DNA from: Siphonobacter sp. BAB-5405
GTDB taxonomy: Bacteria > Bacteroidota > Bacteroidia > Cytophagales > Spirosomataceae
Assembly: GCF_002872335.1 (NCBI RefSeq)
Contig: NZ_NJAG01000004.1
Span: 27,789-91,788, forward strand
Direction: 5' to 3'
Length of the DNA: 64,000 nucleotides
Each line of letters starts with the position of its first letter. Positions within the stretch are counted from its first letter, which is position 1. The translations under genes and the position numbers were made by a program. Below the pieces are notes generated by a model. That model was not told the DNA's origin. It ran no database searches and saw only the letters and a list, made by a program, of their open reading frames with translations. Below, piece after piece: positions 16,860-26,066 of this stretch.

Positions 16860-17303
16860 ATGGTAAAAGCCGAAATGCTTACCGATAAGGGTACAATGGT
16901 GATTGAACTCTTCGAAAAAGAAACGCCCATTACGGTAAAAAACTTTATCGATTTATCAGAAAAAGGATTCTACAACGGTGTAAAATTCCACCGCGTAATC
17001 CCTAATTTCATGGTTCAGGGTGGCGATCCTACCGGTACCGGTGCGGGTGGTCCGGGTTATACGATTCCCTGCGAAACGAAAGCCGAACGTCAGCGTCACG
17101 ATCGTGGCGTTTTGTCGATGGCTCACCGGGGCCCCAATACGGGTGGTAGCCAGTTCTTCATCTGCCACAACCGTTCAAATACGGCTCACCTCGATGGCGT
17201 ACACACGGCTTTTGGTCAGGTGATTGAAGGATTGGACATCGTGGATGACATCCGTCAGGGAGATACGATTCAGTCCGTAAAAATCGTTCGTGACGACGCG
17301 TAA
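16860..17303 (+). CDS. Peptidyl-prolyl cis-trans isomerase, cyclophilin type
   Basis: 147 residues from the ATG at 16860 ([18 protein letters not shown]); an upstream TTG at 16821 would add a non-conserved tail. Cyclophilins catalyse proline isomerisation during folding. Motifs in order: [40 protein letters not shown] (catalytic Arg, Phe, Gln), [18 protein letters not shown] and [19 protein letters not shown]. There is no signal peptide, so it is cytosolic. Single gene with its own terminator. Confidence 0.95.
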   Translation: MVKAEMLTDKGTMVIELFEKETPITVKNFIDLSEKGFYNGVKFHRVIPNFMVQGGDPTGTGAGGPGYTIPCETKAERQRHDRGVLSMAHRGPNTGGSQFFICHNRSNTAHLDGVHTAFGQVIEGLDIVDDIRQGDTIQSVKIVRDDA

Positions 17304-17326
17304 GGCGTAGCACACTACCTAAAAGC

Positions 17327-17361
17327 AAAAGACCGAATGGTGTGAAGCCATTCGGTCTTTT
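17327..17361. terminator. Bidirectional hairpin terminator
   Basis: Perfect 14-bp stem AAAAGACCGAATGG and complement around a 7-base loop, between the convergent cyclophilin and S9 peptidase genes. Confidence 0.88.
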
Positions 17362-17366
17362 CTTTT

Positions 17367-20210
17367 TTAACGCATCGCCTTTCCGGAAGGCAGAGCCGCT
17401 GCGGGTTCCAGTCGCTGATTGACCCCTTTTTCAATCATGGGTAACCCTTCGGTCATCCATTGCGGAGCTGGAGCATCCTTCAGGTAGTGATCCAGGTATT
17501 GCCACATGCGGATGGTCCAGTCTTTCTGGTTTTTACGCACGCGAAGGCCGTGCTTCTCGGTGTTGTAGTTGAGCATCCAGGCGGGTTTACCCAGACGTTT
17601 CAGGCCCACGTACAGCTCAATGCCCTGGTACCAGGGTACTGCGTCGTCTTCATCGTTGTGCAGGATCAGAGCCGGCGTTTGTACGTTGGGTAAATAGAAC
17701 AGCGGCGAGTTATCGAAGTACTGCTGCGGTTTTTCCCAAAGCGTACCGCCAATGCGGCTCTGCGTATGTTCGTACTGAGCCTGACGACTTAAGCCCGTTC
17801 CCCAGCGAATACCTCCGTAAGCACTCGTCATGTTGGCGACGGGAGCACCCGGTACGGCCGTCTTGAACAGATTCGTTTTCGTAATCAGATACGCCGTCTG
17901 GTAGCCGCCCCAGCTATGGCCTACAATGCCCAGCCGCGTACGATCCACCCAGGGATTTTCCAGTAACTTCAGTACCCCCGGAATGATACAGCTGTAAGCA
18001 CTTGGACCGGGATAACCATCCTGATACACGATGTCTGGTACGAATACGATATACCCGTTGGAAACCGAGTACGCGTAGTTGTTACGGGCACTCGCGGTCG
18101 GAGCGGGCGTTACGAAGTTGTGGATGTTATCCGATTCCTTTTCGTAGAAATACGTAATCATGGGGTACTTCTTCGTCGAATCGAAATCATCGGGTTTGTA
18201 GAGCAATCCCTGTAGCGTTACACCATCGCCTGATACCCAGCTCACCATTTCCACCGTACCCCAGCGATACGATTTCGTCTGCTCGCCCAGGTTGGAGATC
18301 TTCCGAATATTTTTGAAGGACAGATCCGTTGCCATCAGATCCGGATACTCGCGGAACGTGGTTTTCGTGAAAAGCAGATCATTTGTATTCTTGGCCTTCG
18401 TTACCATCGGACTGGCCGCGAAATCGCCTTGATGCAGTACCGTCAGCGTTGAACCCGACCATTGAGCATAACCACTCGCTTTCGTCGTGTGATCGAAAAG
18501 GTGAACCAATTGCGGTTTGGAAGGATCAACCAGACCGCGATCTTCGGGATCAAGGTTAATGAAACGGTAGGTTTTCTTTACTTCCCGACCCTTGGTCAGT
18601 CGCGTCAGACTAGCGGGATTCGCCGGATCTACCGTCCAGACGTCGTATTTGTCGTAGATATACAGCAGGGCATCGCCTTTCGTCCAGCCCGTCGAGCCGT
18701 ATCCCCGGGGGAAATCCGGATGATCGTCGTCTTCGTCCGCGAACTTCCGGTCTTTGGTCAACTGAACGGTCTTGCCCGTGGCAATTCCGTGAGCAAACCA
18801 GGCCGTATCCGACAGCGAGAACCAGTACGCATATTTACCCTCGGGTGACATGCGGATGTTACCCCGAATGTTTTCACCGATCAGTTTCTTTGAACCATCT
18901 TTCGTGGAAACTACGTACGCATCGTTACGACTATTCCAGTCCCAGTGTTCGTGCGAGTATTTCAAATCCGAAAGGGCCACTACATAATCAGCATTGCCAT
19001 CAGCGACGGGCAGAATTTCGTCCATTTCCGTCGTAGCCAGTTGCCGTAAGGCGTTCGTAGCCGGATCGTATACCGCCGTGTACGAACGTTTCTTATCGCG
19101 TTCGGCGGTTACTTTCTGCTGCGGTTGCAGGGTACGGTCTTTCGGTCCCCATACTTCTACGTTTACCACTTCTTCGGGTAACATCGTTGTATCAGCTACC
19201 GCAGGAACAGGAGCCGTACCGAAAAATAGTTTTGAGCCGTTTTTGGCGAAAGCCAGCGGAGCATCACCACTCACCAGCCAGCCTTTCGGACCGGGTTGAT
19301 TGGCCTGATCCGCTACTTTGAGAGCCTGAGCCTGACCGGATTTCCAGTAGTACAACTGATGGTAATGCACCAGCGATTTGGCGTTGGTATCGGGATCGGT
19401 TACGAAGGCCAGTTGGTCGCCGGCTTCGTCGAAACTGAGTTTCTTGGTTTTACCCTTCGCTTCGAATACTTTCTGCGAAGAACCGTTGGCCAGATCCACG
19501 ACGTAAACACCGGGTAGTTTTACCGTGCTGTCGTTACCCGTAGTGACGTAAGCCAGCCGTTTGCCGTTTTTGCTAAAGGCATAATCCGTCACAAAGGAAT
19601 AGGAAGTCTGCGTGCCTGATTTCAGATTTTTCAGGACAAGCTGATACCCGTTTTCTTCGGATTCCTTTTTAGCGGGTTTCCGATTGGTACGGCGGGCCGT
19701 CGTATCGCGTTTTGCGGCGGGTGTTTCCAGTTGATAGGCTACGAATCCACCCGCTTTTTCGGGGAGAGCAAAGGAAGAGACCTTCGGGATTTTGGTAAGT
19801 TGACTCGTTTTCAGCGAATAGATACCCAGCGAATCTTTGGGCATGTCTTCCCGCTTTTTCTTCTTCCGCTTGGCATCGCGTACGACTGCCGCTTGGGGCT
19901 TAATCTTGAAGACAGCTACTTCCGAGTCGTAGCTGACCCGAATGTCGGCGGCTCGCTGAACGGAGTCAATTTTGCTTTTTTTCAGCCCGTAAAAAATCGC
20001 GTTACCATCGCCTTCCTGGGGGTTGGCGGTGTAGATGGCCCAGTCGCCATCGTTGGAGAGCGTACGGTACGTAATCGATTTCCAGCCGTCGTACACGCTA
20101 TGCGTGAGGGCTTTTTTAGGTAGGGGCGGAGGAGTCGGTTTCTTCCCTTTTTTCTGGCCGTAGGCCATGCTGGTAAGCACCAGCAAAGGGAAGAGTAAGA
20201 GTTTTTTCAT
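17367..20210 (-). CDS. S9 family serine peptidase (prolyl oligopeptidase type), exported
   Basis: 947 residues from the ATG at 20210, which gives a proper signal peptide MKKLLLFPLLVLTSMAYGQ. Residues ~40-690 are a beta-propeller (repeated Y.FS..GK and W-x-P segments), and the C-terminal ~250 residues an alpha/beta hydrolase: nucleophile Ser766 in GHSWGGY, Asp ~855 in NDEDDAVPW, His887 in EKHGLR. The family releases di- or oligopeptides in the periplasm; this long form with a Lys/Arg-rich insert (AKRKKKKREDMPK) is common in Cytophagales. Peptide scavenging is the likely role. The gene stands alone, with hairpins on both sides. Confidence 0.92.
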   Translation of the reverse strand: MKKLLLFPLLVLTSMAYGQKKGKKPTPPPLPKKALTHSVYDGWKSITYRTLSNDGDWAIYTANPQEGDGNAIFYGLKKSKIDSVQRAADIRVSYDSEVAVFKIKPQAAVVRDAKRKKKKREDMPKDSLGIYSLKTSQLTKIPKVSSFALPEKAGGFVAYQLETPAAKRDTTARRTNRKPAKKESEENGYQLVLKNLKSGTQTSYSFVTDYAFSKNGKRLAYVTTGNDSTVKLPGVYVVDLANGSSQKVFEAKGKTKKLSFDEAGDQLAFVTDPDTNAKSLVHYHQLYYWKSGQAQALKVADQANQPGPKGWLVSGDAPLAFAKNGSKLFFGTAPVPAVADTTMLPEEVVNVEVWGPKDRTLQPQQKVTAERDKKRSYTAVYDPATNALRQLATTEMDEILPVADGNADYVVALSDLKYSHEHWDWNSRNDAYVVSTKDGSKKLIGENIRGNIRMSPEGKYAYWFSLSDTAWFAHGIATGKTVQLTKDRKFADEDDDHPDFPRGYGSTGWTKGDALLYIYDKYDVWTVDPANPASLTRLTKGREVKKTYRFINLDPEDRGLVDPSKPQLVHLFDHTTKASGYAQWSGSTLTVLHQGDFAASPMVTKAKNTNDLLFTKTTFREYPDLMATDLSFKNIRKISNLGEQTKSYRWGTVEMVSWVSGDGVTLQGLLYKPDDFDSTKKYPMITYFYEKESDNIHNFVTPAPTASARNNYAYSVSNGYIVFVPDIVYQDGYPGPSAYSCIIPGVLKLLENPWVDRTRLGIVGHSWGGYQTAYLITKTNLFKTAVPGAPVANMTSAYGGIRWGTGLSRQAQYEHTQSRIGGTLWEKPQQYFDNSPLFYLPNVQTPALILHNDEDDAVPWYQGIELYVGLKRLGKPAWMLNYNTEKHGLRVRKNQKDWTIRMWQYLDHYLKDAPAPQWMTEGLPMIEKGVNQRLEPAAALPSGKAMR

Positions 20211-20411
20211 AGTGAGAATGAAACGATTTCTTTGCAATGAAGATACACCAAAGCCCGCCGTGAACGTTCAAGTCAGCGACTTTTCAGGCAAATCTCAAGA
20301 CCAAAGCTGTAGGGGGCGTTTCTCAATCTGGAAAGGGTACTACTTTATACTTGAATAATGAAGTAAGTCGAATAATCGATGTATAATCATTGCCAGTTGC
20401 TTATTCATGAA

Positions 20412-20444
20412 AGAAGCCGTAAAAGTCATGCTTTTACGGCTTCT
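20412..20444 (-). terminator. Terminator of the S8 peptidase gene
   Basis: Perfect 14-bp stem AGAAGCCGTAAAAG and complement with a 5-base loop, 30 bp after the stop at 20474, followed on the minus strand by TTTC. Confidence 0.8.
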
Positions 20445-20473
20445 GGGTGTACGAGAGATAGATGCTGGATGTC

Positions 20474-22165
20474 CTACCATTTCAGCCAGCGGGCCGTGTA
20501 GTTTTCCGCATCCCGCGAGAATCGCAACATATACATACCCGAAGGCATCGGAAGCGATCCAATGGCGAGTTCAGCCCGGCGACCCGAAACTTGTCCTTCC
20601 CAGAAAATGCGTCCCTGCGTATCGAGTAGCGTTACGGCGTACGTACGGTTTTGCTCGTTAAATGGCAACTCAGCGATCGGATTGCGGGAACCACTCGTGG
20701 GATTAGGTACAATGCGTACGCCTTCCTTTTTACGAAATGCCTGTATAGCCTGTTCTGCTCGCAGGTAGTTGGGTACGCCGTAGCCCAGAAAGTTGTCCGG
20801 TTCCTCGTTCTTGTGAGCCGATTGCTTCAGTAAGGAAATCACTTCCATGTTGGTCAGGTACGGATACGCCTGCCAGAAACTGGTCGCCATACCCGCCAGC
20901 AGGGGCGAGGCATACGAAGTTCCACCACCCGAAGCCAACTGTCCGTTGAGGGCATTGATCACTACGTTACCAGAGCCCATGGCCGATAAATCGGGTTTCA
21001 TGCGTCCATCCGCCGTTGGTCCGATGGAACTAAAGTTGGCCCGAGCCATACGTGAGTCAACGGCTCCTACGGTAATGATGGAATCCGCATCCGCGGGTAC
21101 GGTGATGTAACGCCAGGCATCGCTGCCTTCGTTACCCGCCGCAACCACCACCAAAATGCCCGTCTCAGCGGCCCATTTAGCGGCCCGGGTCGAAAGAGCC
21201 TTCTGGCCGTTCAGATCCTGATAGGTATAGCTGGTAGCCGGATTGTCGAACGTCGAATAGCCTAAAGAAGAGTTGATCACATCTACCCCCACGCTATCAG
21301 CGTACTCGGCAGCGGCTAGCCAAAAAGCTTCTTCCTGCCGTTTTTCGCCCGAATTGTCTTCCGTGTGAAGCAACAGATACGAGGCTTTATAGGCGGTACC
21401 AATCAACTGACCCGGCAGGTAAGCCGCCATGAGCGAAAGTACACTGTTGCCGTGCGTACCCTGATCGTATACGTTGGCATTATTCGCTACAAAATCGTAG
21501 GTGCCCAGAATCCGGTTTTCGTCAAACAGGTGTTTGAACGCCGCCTGCGTATTGACGCTCAGAAAGCCATTATCGATCACACCCACCCACATGCCTTCGC
21601 CGTGGAAACCTCGGGCGTGCATTGAGTCCACTCGCATCTGACCAATCTGCGTTTGGGAATACCCATAATCCAGGGCTTTAGGATTTTTTGGGGTAGAAGT
21701 AGCTGGCGACGCCTCCAGCGGTTGCAGGTCACCCGACCAGGCTTTGCTACCGCTACGAATACCCGGCGTCGTGGTGACGGGTACTGCACTCAAAGGAACG
21801 TTACCATCATTACCGGCCACGAAAGGCAGGGTTTTGATCTCTTCCAGTTGCTGAGGGGTACACTCCACGAGTACGCCATTGGCCCAGCGGGTTTTGTACC
21901 AGACTTTCGCTCCTTTTTCCCGAACGGCCTGGATGTAGGTTGGGTTAGGGGGCAGGTCGCGTTCAGAGACGACCAGGTTTTGTTTGAAGCGACGTTCAAT
22001 GGAACGTTTGGAGAGAAACTCTTGCGGGCGATTGACGTCGTAGGGTGAATTGGTTTTGTCCTTGAATACGACCAGATACTTGGCCGTCGTTTGGGCCTGA
22101 ACCGAGAAAAATGCACACGCTAACAGTGCCGACAAACCAGCCCGAAGCCCTCTATTCTTTACCAT
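20474..22165 (-). CDS. S8 (subtilisin-like) serine peptidase with type IX secretion C-terminal domain
   Basis: 563 residues from the ATG at 22165; signal peptide MVKNRGLRAGLSALLACAFF ending SVQAQ. A propeptide-like region (30-170) precedes the catalytic domain: Asp198 in GVIDNGF, His238 in GTHGNS, oxyanion Asn345 in AAGNEG, and Ser417 in GGGTSYASP. Residues ~485-563 form a T9SS type A sorting domain: VRIVPNPTSG, TLLDTQGRIFWEGQ and MPSGMYMLRFSRD, ending ARWLKW. It is therefore exported across the outer membrane by the type IX system. The start overlaps the upstream lipoprotein gene by 14 bp, so translation is probably coupled. Confidence 0.93.
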   Translation of the reverse strand: MVKNRGLRAGLSALLACAFFSVQAQTTAKYLVVFKDKTNSPYDVNRPQEFLSKRSIERRFKQNLVVSERDLPPNPTYIQAVREKGAKVWYKTRWANGVLVECTPQQLEEIKTLPFVAGNDGNVPLSAVPVTTTPGIRSGSKAWSGDLQPLEASPATSTPKNPKALDYGYSQTQIGQMRVDSMHARGFHGEGMWVGVIDNGFLSVNTQAAFKHLFDENRILGTYDFVANNANVYDQGTHGNSVLSLMAAYLPGQLIGTAYKASYLLLHTEDNSGEKRQEEAFWLAAAEYADSVGVDVINSSLGYSTFDNPATSYTYQDLNGQKALSTRAAKWAAETGILVVVAAGNEGSDAWRYITVPADADSIITVGAVDSRMARANFSSIGPTADGRMKPDLSAMGSGNVVINALNGQLASGGGTSYASPLLAGMATSFWQAYPYLTNMEVISLLKQSAHKNEEPDNFLGYGVPNYLRAEQAIQAFRKKEGVRIVPNPTSGSRNPIAELPFNEQNRTYAVTLLDTQGRIFWEGQVSGRRAELAIGSLPMPSGMYMLRFSRDAENYTARWLKW

Positions 22166-22832
22166 AACTAGATATTTGCTGAATGAAGCGAGTTCCAAAA
22201 TCAATTTTATTCTGACCAAAACAGGCGGCTGACTGACAGTAATACAGCTCTGTGCGTTCCCGGTAAATCAGTCCGACTCCTTTGGCGTATATTTCTTTGC
22301 GATTGACTAAATCAATGGCTGATACTTTGTTTTCCTGTACGACCGTCAACGTTTTAGAAAAATCGTTTGATCCGATTTTCAGCGGCTGGTCCTTTTGGGT
22401 TACCTCGTATTCATCCGGATCATTACTATTCAAAACGTTACCATTCCAGGTTTGTTTAGGGTAGACCGGAAACCAGAGTTTCACGTAGGGTACATTATTC
22501 TCCGTACGGATGGCCTGATTCAGCGTCCGACGAGCCGTCCAGACCGAGTCAATGGCCCAGGCCTGCTGCTGACTATTGCGGCGGTAGCGTTCGAGCCGGA
22601 AGGAGGATTCGCCATCCAGTCCCGTAAAGGCGTCCGCTACCAGTTCTTTAATCTGATACTGTGACTGGACAGAATCCTGAGCCAGAGCATACTGGGTTTG
22701 GGTGACATCGTAAATAACAAAATTGCCTTTTTCGAGCGGGAAGTAATCGTAATCCGATGCCGGTTCGGTATCAGCGGGCTTACAGGACCACACACTCAAC
22801 GCAAGGAACAAAACAGCGTATACCTTTTTCAT
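22152..22832 (-). CDS. Lipoprotein of unknown function
   Basis: 226 residues. MKKVYAVLFLALSVWSCKPA has a lipobox (VWSC), Cys17 being the lipidation site. The mature part is rich in aromatic residues and beta-strand pattern: YFPLEKGNFVIYDVTQTQYA, then SSFRLERYRR, KLWFPVYPKQTWNGN, and GVGLIYRERTELYY. The phrase FPL..G....Y is common in uncharacterised Bacteroidota lipoproteins. Its stop overlaps the start of the S8 peptidase by 14 bp, so the two form an operon; it could be a chaperone, anchor or inhibitor of that peptidase (inference). Confidence 0.75.
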   Translation of the reverse strand: MKKVYAVLFLALSVWSCKPADTEPASDYDYFPLEKGNFVIYDVTQTQYALAQDSVQSQYQIKELVADAFTGLDGESSFRLERYRRNSQQQAWAIDSVWTARRTLNQAIRTENNVPYVKLWFPVYPKQTWNGNVLNSNDPDEYEVTQKDQPLKIGSNDFSKTLTVVQENKVSAIDLVNRKEIYAKGVGLIYRERTELYYCQSAACFGQNKIDFGTRFIQQISSYGKE

Positions 22833-22921
22833 ACAAACAGAGGGATGGAGATAAAGTAATTAGGTGGGTATTGAACGATCGTTAAAATGAAGATTAAAGG
22901 TACTGTTTTCTTGTAACGTTA

Positions 22922-22967
22922 AAAAAGTTTGAAAGTATGTATACGAATTACACCTTTCAAACTTTTT
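22922..22967. repeat. Inverted repeat downstream of the guaA terminator
   Basis: Perfect 14-bp arms AAAAAGTTTGAAAG and complement, loop 18 bases. It lies just past the guaA terminator and upstream of the lipoprotein gene; it could act as a second terminator (A/T-rich ends) or a regulator of the lipoprotein-peptidase operon. Confidence 0.7.
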
Positions 22968-22978
22968 AACAAAAACGA

Positions 22979-23004
22979 AAAGCCGGAGTAAAGCCTCCGG
23001 CTTT
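22979..23004 (-). terminator. guaA terminator
   Basis: 10-bp stem AAAGCCGGAG/CTCCGGCTTT with a 6-base loop, 11 bp after the guaA stop, followed by T-rich sequence on the minus strand. Confidence 0.82.
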
Positions 23005-23014
23005 CGTGCTATGA

Positions 23015-24547
23015 TTATTCCCACTCGATGGTGGCCGGGGGTTTCGACGAAATGTCGTAGACGACGCGGTTTACGCCTTTCACCCGGTTGATGATTTCGT
23101 TGGAAACTTCCGCCAGAAACTCGTAAGGTAGGTGTACCCAGTCGGCAGTCATCCCGTCTACGGAGGCCACGGCCCGCAGAGCCACGACGCGTTCGTAAGT
23201 ACGCTCATCGCCCATGACGCCAACGGACTGGATGGGAAGCAGAATCGCTCCGGCCTGCCATACCTGATTGTAGAGGCCTTTTTCGCGGAGTTTACCAATG
23301 AAAATGGCGTCTACTTCCTGAAGAATGGCTACTTTTTCAGCCGTAATATCGCCTAAAATCCGAATGGCCAGACCCGGTCCGGGGAAGGGGTGGCGACCCA
23401 GAATGGATTCCACAATACCCAATTCACGGCCCACGCGACGTACTTCATCTTTGAACAAGGTACGTAACGGTTCGATGACCTGAAGTTTCATGAAATCGGG
23501 CAGACCACCTACGTTGTGGTGCGATTTGATCGTTGCGGAAGGACCTTTCACGGATACCGATTCAATCACGTCGGGATATATTGTACCCTGTCCCAACCAG
23601 CTAACGTCGGTTAGCAGGTGAGCTTCCTGATCGAATACTTCGATGAAAGACCGGCCAATGGCTTTGCGTTTATCTTCGGGATCCGTCAAACCAGACAGAG
23701 CCGAGTAGAACTGATCTTTGGCGTTTACGCCTTTGATGTTCAGGCCCATATCCTGGTAGGAGTGCAGTACCTGCTCGAATTCGTCTTTCCGCAGCAGACC
23801 GTTATCTACGAAAATACAGTACAGGTTCGGTCCGATGGCCCGGTGAATCAGCATGGCGGCTACTGTAGAATCGACCCCACCGGAAAGAGCCATAACTACT
23901 TTGTCATCGCCCAGTTTTTCCTTAAGTTGCTCAACTACTTCATCGACGAAGTTGGCGGGCGTCCATTCCTGCTTGCAACCGCAGATGTCCACCAGGAAGT
24001 TTTTCAGTACTTCCTTGCCTTCCAGCGAGTGGGTCACTTCGGGGTGAAACTGAATGCCGTAGGTTTCTTCGCCTTCAATTTTAAAAGCGGCTACGCGTAC
24101 GGTTTCCGTGGAGCCAATGATCGTAAAGTTGTCGGGAATCGTTACGATGGTATCCCCGTGGGACATCCATACCTGCGACTCGGGCGTCAGGTTTTGCAAC
24201 AGTACCGAACGGTTGGCATCATCCGAATGCAGCATGGCACGTCCGTATTCCCGGATTTTAGAAGGGGCTACTTCGCCGCCTGAAGTTTGAGCCAGCAACT
24301 GGGCTCCGTAGCAAACCCCCAGCAAAGGCAACTGACCCCGGAATTGCGACAAGTCCGGATGTGGAGAGTCGGCGTCGCGTACCGAACAGGGACTACCGGA
24401 AAGGATGACCCCTTTCACAGAAGCGTCGAGTTCGGGAAAATGATTATACGGATGAATTTCACAATACACGTTTAACTCGCGAACCCGGCGGGCGATGAGC
24501 TGCGTATACTGCGAGCCAAAATCGAGAATAAGAATTTTTTCAGTCAT
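23015..24547 (-). CDS. guaA: GMP synthase (glutamine-hydrolysing)
   Basis: 510 residues, complete two-domain enzyme making GMP from XMP, ATP and glutamine. The class I amidotransferase domain (1-~190) begins [20 protein letters not shown] and has the Cys nucleophile in [12 protein letters not shown] and the His/Glu pair in [10 protein letters not shown]. The ATP-pyrophosphatase domain has the PP-loop [11 protein letters not shown] and [11 protein letters not shown]; the C-terminal dimerisation domain ends [19 protein letters not shown], as in typical GuaA. It is a single gene with its own terminator. The region upstream holds a heptad inverted repeat. Confidence 0.98.
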   Translation of the reverse strand: MTEKILILDFGSQYTQLIARRVRELNVYCEIHPYNHFPELDASVKGVILSGSPCSVRDADSPHPDLSQFRGQLPLLGVCYGAQLLAQTSGGEVAPSKIREYGRAMLHSDDANRSVLLQNLTPESQVWMSHGDTIVTIPDNFTIIGSTETVRVAAFKIEGEETYGIQFHPEVTHSLEGKEVLKNFLVDICGCKQEWTPANFVDEVVEQLKEKLGDDKVVMALSGGVDSTVAAMLIHRAIGPNLYCIFVDNGLLRKDEFEQVLHSYQDMGLNIKGVNAKDQFYSALSGLTDPEDKRKAIGRSFIEVFDQEAHLLTDVSWLGQGTIYPDVIESVSVKGPSATIKSHHNVGGLPDFMKLQVIEPLRTLFKDEVRRVGRELGIVESILGRHPFPGPGLAIRILGDITAEKVAILQEVDAIFIGKLREKGLYNQVWQAGAILLPIQSVGVMGDERTYERVVALRAVASVDGMTADWVHLPYEFLAEVSNEIINRVKGVNRVVYDISSKPPATIEWE

Positions 24548-24607
24548 GTGTGTACCGACAATTGGTCAGTAAGGAATCGATAAAAAAAAGAGTTCTGCGT
24601 TTGAGGG

Positions 24608-24700
24608 AGGTTTATAGGTTGGAAGTTTCAGGTTTGAGGTTTAAAGTTTAGCTCAACCTGCAAACCCTATCAAACATTAAACCTCAAACCTTCCTCAAAC
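24608..24700. repeat. Heptad-periodic inverted repeat between namZ and guaA
   Basis: The left half (24608-24650) is a row of 7-nt units of form nnGTTTn (for example aggtttg, aggttta, aagttta); the right half (24651-24700) is a row of 7-nt units on the complementary pattern (for example aaacctc, aaacctt). The centre contains a 15-bp perfect pair, 24630-24644 with 24677-24691. Confidence 0.8.
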
Positions 24701-24705
24701 GACTA

Positions 24706-25890
24706 TCAAGGGTATCGTAAATACTTCTTTCGAAGGGTTTTGTATTGACTTAACGCTGGCTCCCAGCTCTTCCGGATGTCGGATTCGCTCAGGCCCGCTT
24801 CCATTTGTTTTCGCAACTGGTCGGTACCCGCCAACTGATCAAAGGCTTTCGGACGGTTGATGAATTTGCTTTTATCCGGAGCTTTTGCGTAAAAGTCCAG
24901 TACGTATTTTAGCGTAAACCCTTCTTTCCAGGCATCGATTTTCCGCAGGTCCAGGCCGTAGCAACGCACGCCTTCGTTGGGTGGGTTCATGGCTCCGGGT
25001 TTATCTACCGGGGTGAATTCGTATGTACCATACTTCGGCGAAGGACCGCCAATGACCTGAAATTGCGTATCCGTCCCCCGACCTAAACTGATCTCCGTAC
25101 CCTCAAACAAACAGATGGAAGGGTATAACAGAATGCTTTGCTGGTTGGGCAAATTGGGCGAAGGAGCGACGGGTAGGGTATAGGGCGTTTGATGGGTGTA
25201 ATTCTGACAGAGAACTGTCACAAGCTTGCATTTTGCTCCGTTTTTCAGCCAGCCTTCCTGATTGATCATCTCGGCCAGTTCAACGACTGTACAACCATGG
25301 GAAATAGGTACGGGATTAAGTCCGACGAAAGAAGCAAACTTGCGGTCCAGCACGGGGCCATCCACTACGTGACCGTTGGGATTCGGCCGGTCCAGAATCA
25401 GTACCGTTTTGCCCTGTTCCGCCGCCGCTTCCATGATATAGTGCATGGTAGACGTATACGTATAAAAACGGGCTCCTACATCCTGAATGTCAAACAGAAG
25501 AATATCGAGATCTTTGATTTGCTCGGGTGTGGGTTTCTTATTCGAGCCATAGAGGGATACGACGGGTAAGCCGGTTTTCTGGTCTACGCCGCTCGAGACG
25601 TGCTCGCCCGCATCGGCCTTGCCGCGAAAGCCGTGTTCGGGACCAAAAATGGTCTTAATCTGTACGCCCAGATTCAGTAAAGAATCAGCCAGATGCGTTT
25701 GATCAGGAAATATGGACGTATGATTGACCACCAGTCCTACCTTTTTTCCTTTCAGCAAGGGCAGGTACTCGTTCGTTCGCTCGATGCCGAGCGTCACCTT
25801 GGAAGCAGACTGGGCGTGTAAAACGGGCCGCGAACAGGCGACCACAAGCAGGAAAAGAGCCAGTAAACAGGGGGTACGGAAAGAAACCAT
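24706..25890 (-). CDS. namZ: Exo-beta-N-acetylmuramidase NamZ family (DUF1343)
   Basis: 394 residues from the ATG at 25890. The leader MVSFRTPCLLALFLLVVAC ends in VVAC-S, a plausible lipobox. DUF1343 features: GLVVNHTSIFPDQTHLADSL, KTIFGPEHGFRGKADAGEHV, PVVSLYGSNKKPT, DILLFDIQDVGARFYTYTST, LDRPNPNGHVVDGPVLD and SLGRGTDTQFQVIGGP. Characterised NamZ releases terminal MurNAc from peptidoglycan chains in the periplasm. It fits with the GH3/NagZ-like fusion and the D-Ala-D-Ala dipeptidase in this window. Single gene, divergent from the FtsX-like permease. The family is certain, the precise activity inferred. Confidence 0.9.
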   Translation of the reverse strand: MVSFRTPCLLALFLLVVACSRPVLHAQSASKVTLGIERTNEYLPLLKGKKVGLVVNHTSIFPDQTHLADSLLNLGVQIKTIFGPEHGFRGKADAGEHVSSGVDQKTGLPVVSLYGSNKKPTPEQIKDLDILLFDIQDVGARFYTYTSTMHYIMEAAAEQGKTVLILDRPNPNGHVVDGPVLDRKFASFVGLNPVPISHGCTVVELAEMINQEGWLKNGAKCKLVTVLCQNYTHQTPYTLPVAPSPNLPNQQSILLYPSICLFEGTEISLGRGTDTQFQVIGGPSPKYGTYEFTPVDKPGAMNPPNEGVRCYGLDLRKIDAWKEGFTLKYVLDFYAKAPDKSKFINRPKAFDQLAGTDQLRKQMEAGLSESDIRKSWEPALSQYKTLRKKYLRYP

Positions 25891-25932
25891 GTGCAAATTT
25901 CGGGGGAAAGAGCGGAAAAACCAACGCTAACT

Positions 25933-25961
25933 TTGGAAAAGCACGGGAACCGCTACTTTTG
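25933..25961 (+). promoter_or_regulatory. Promoter for the FtsX-like permease gene
   Basis: TTG (25933-25935), 18-bp spacer, TACTTTTG (25954-25961): Bacteroidota consensus. Leader of about 100 bases before the TTG start at 26067. Confidence 0.55.
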
Positions 25962-26066
25962 TAATTAGGAAAAAAGGGAAAAACGATCAAATCAGAATCG
26001 TAAACCCGGTTTTCATTGGTTTTGAACAAACCCGGATAGGCATCCGGTAACTAATACTATTTTTCG

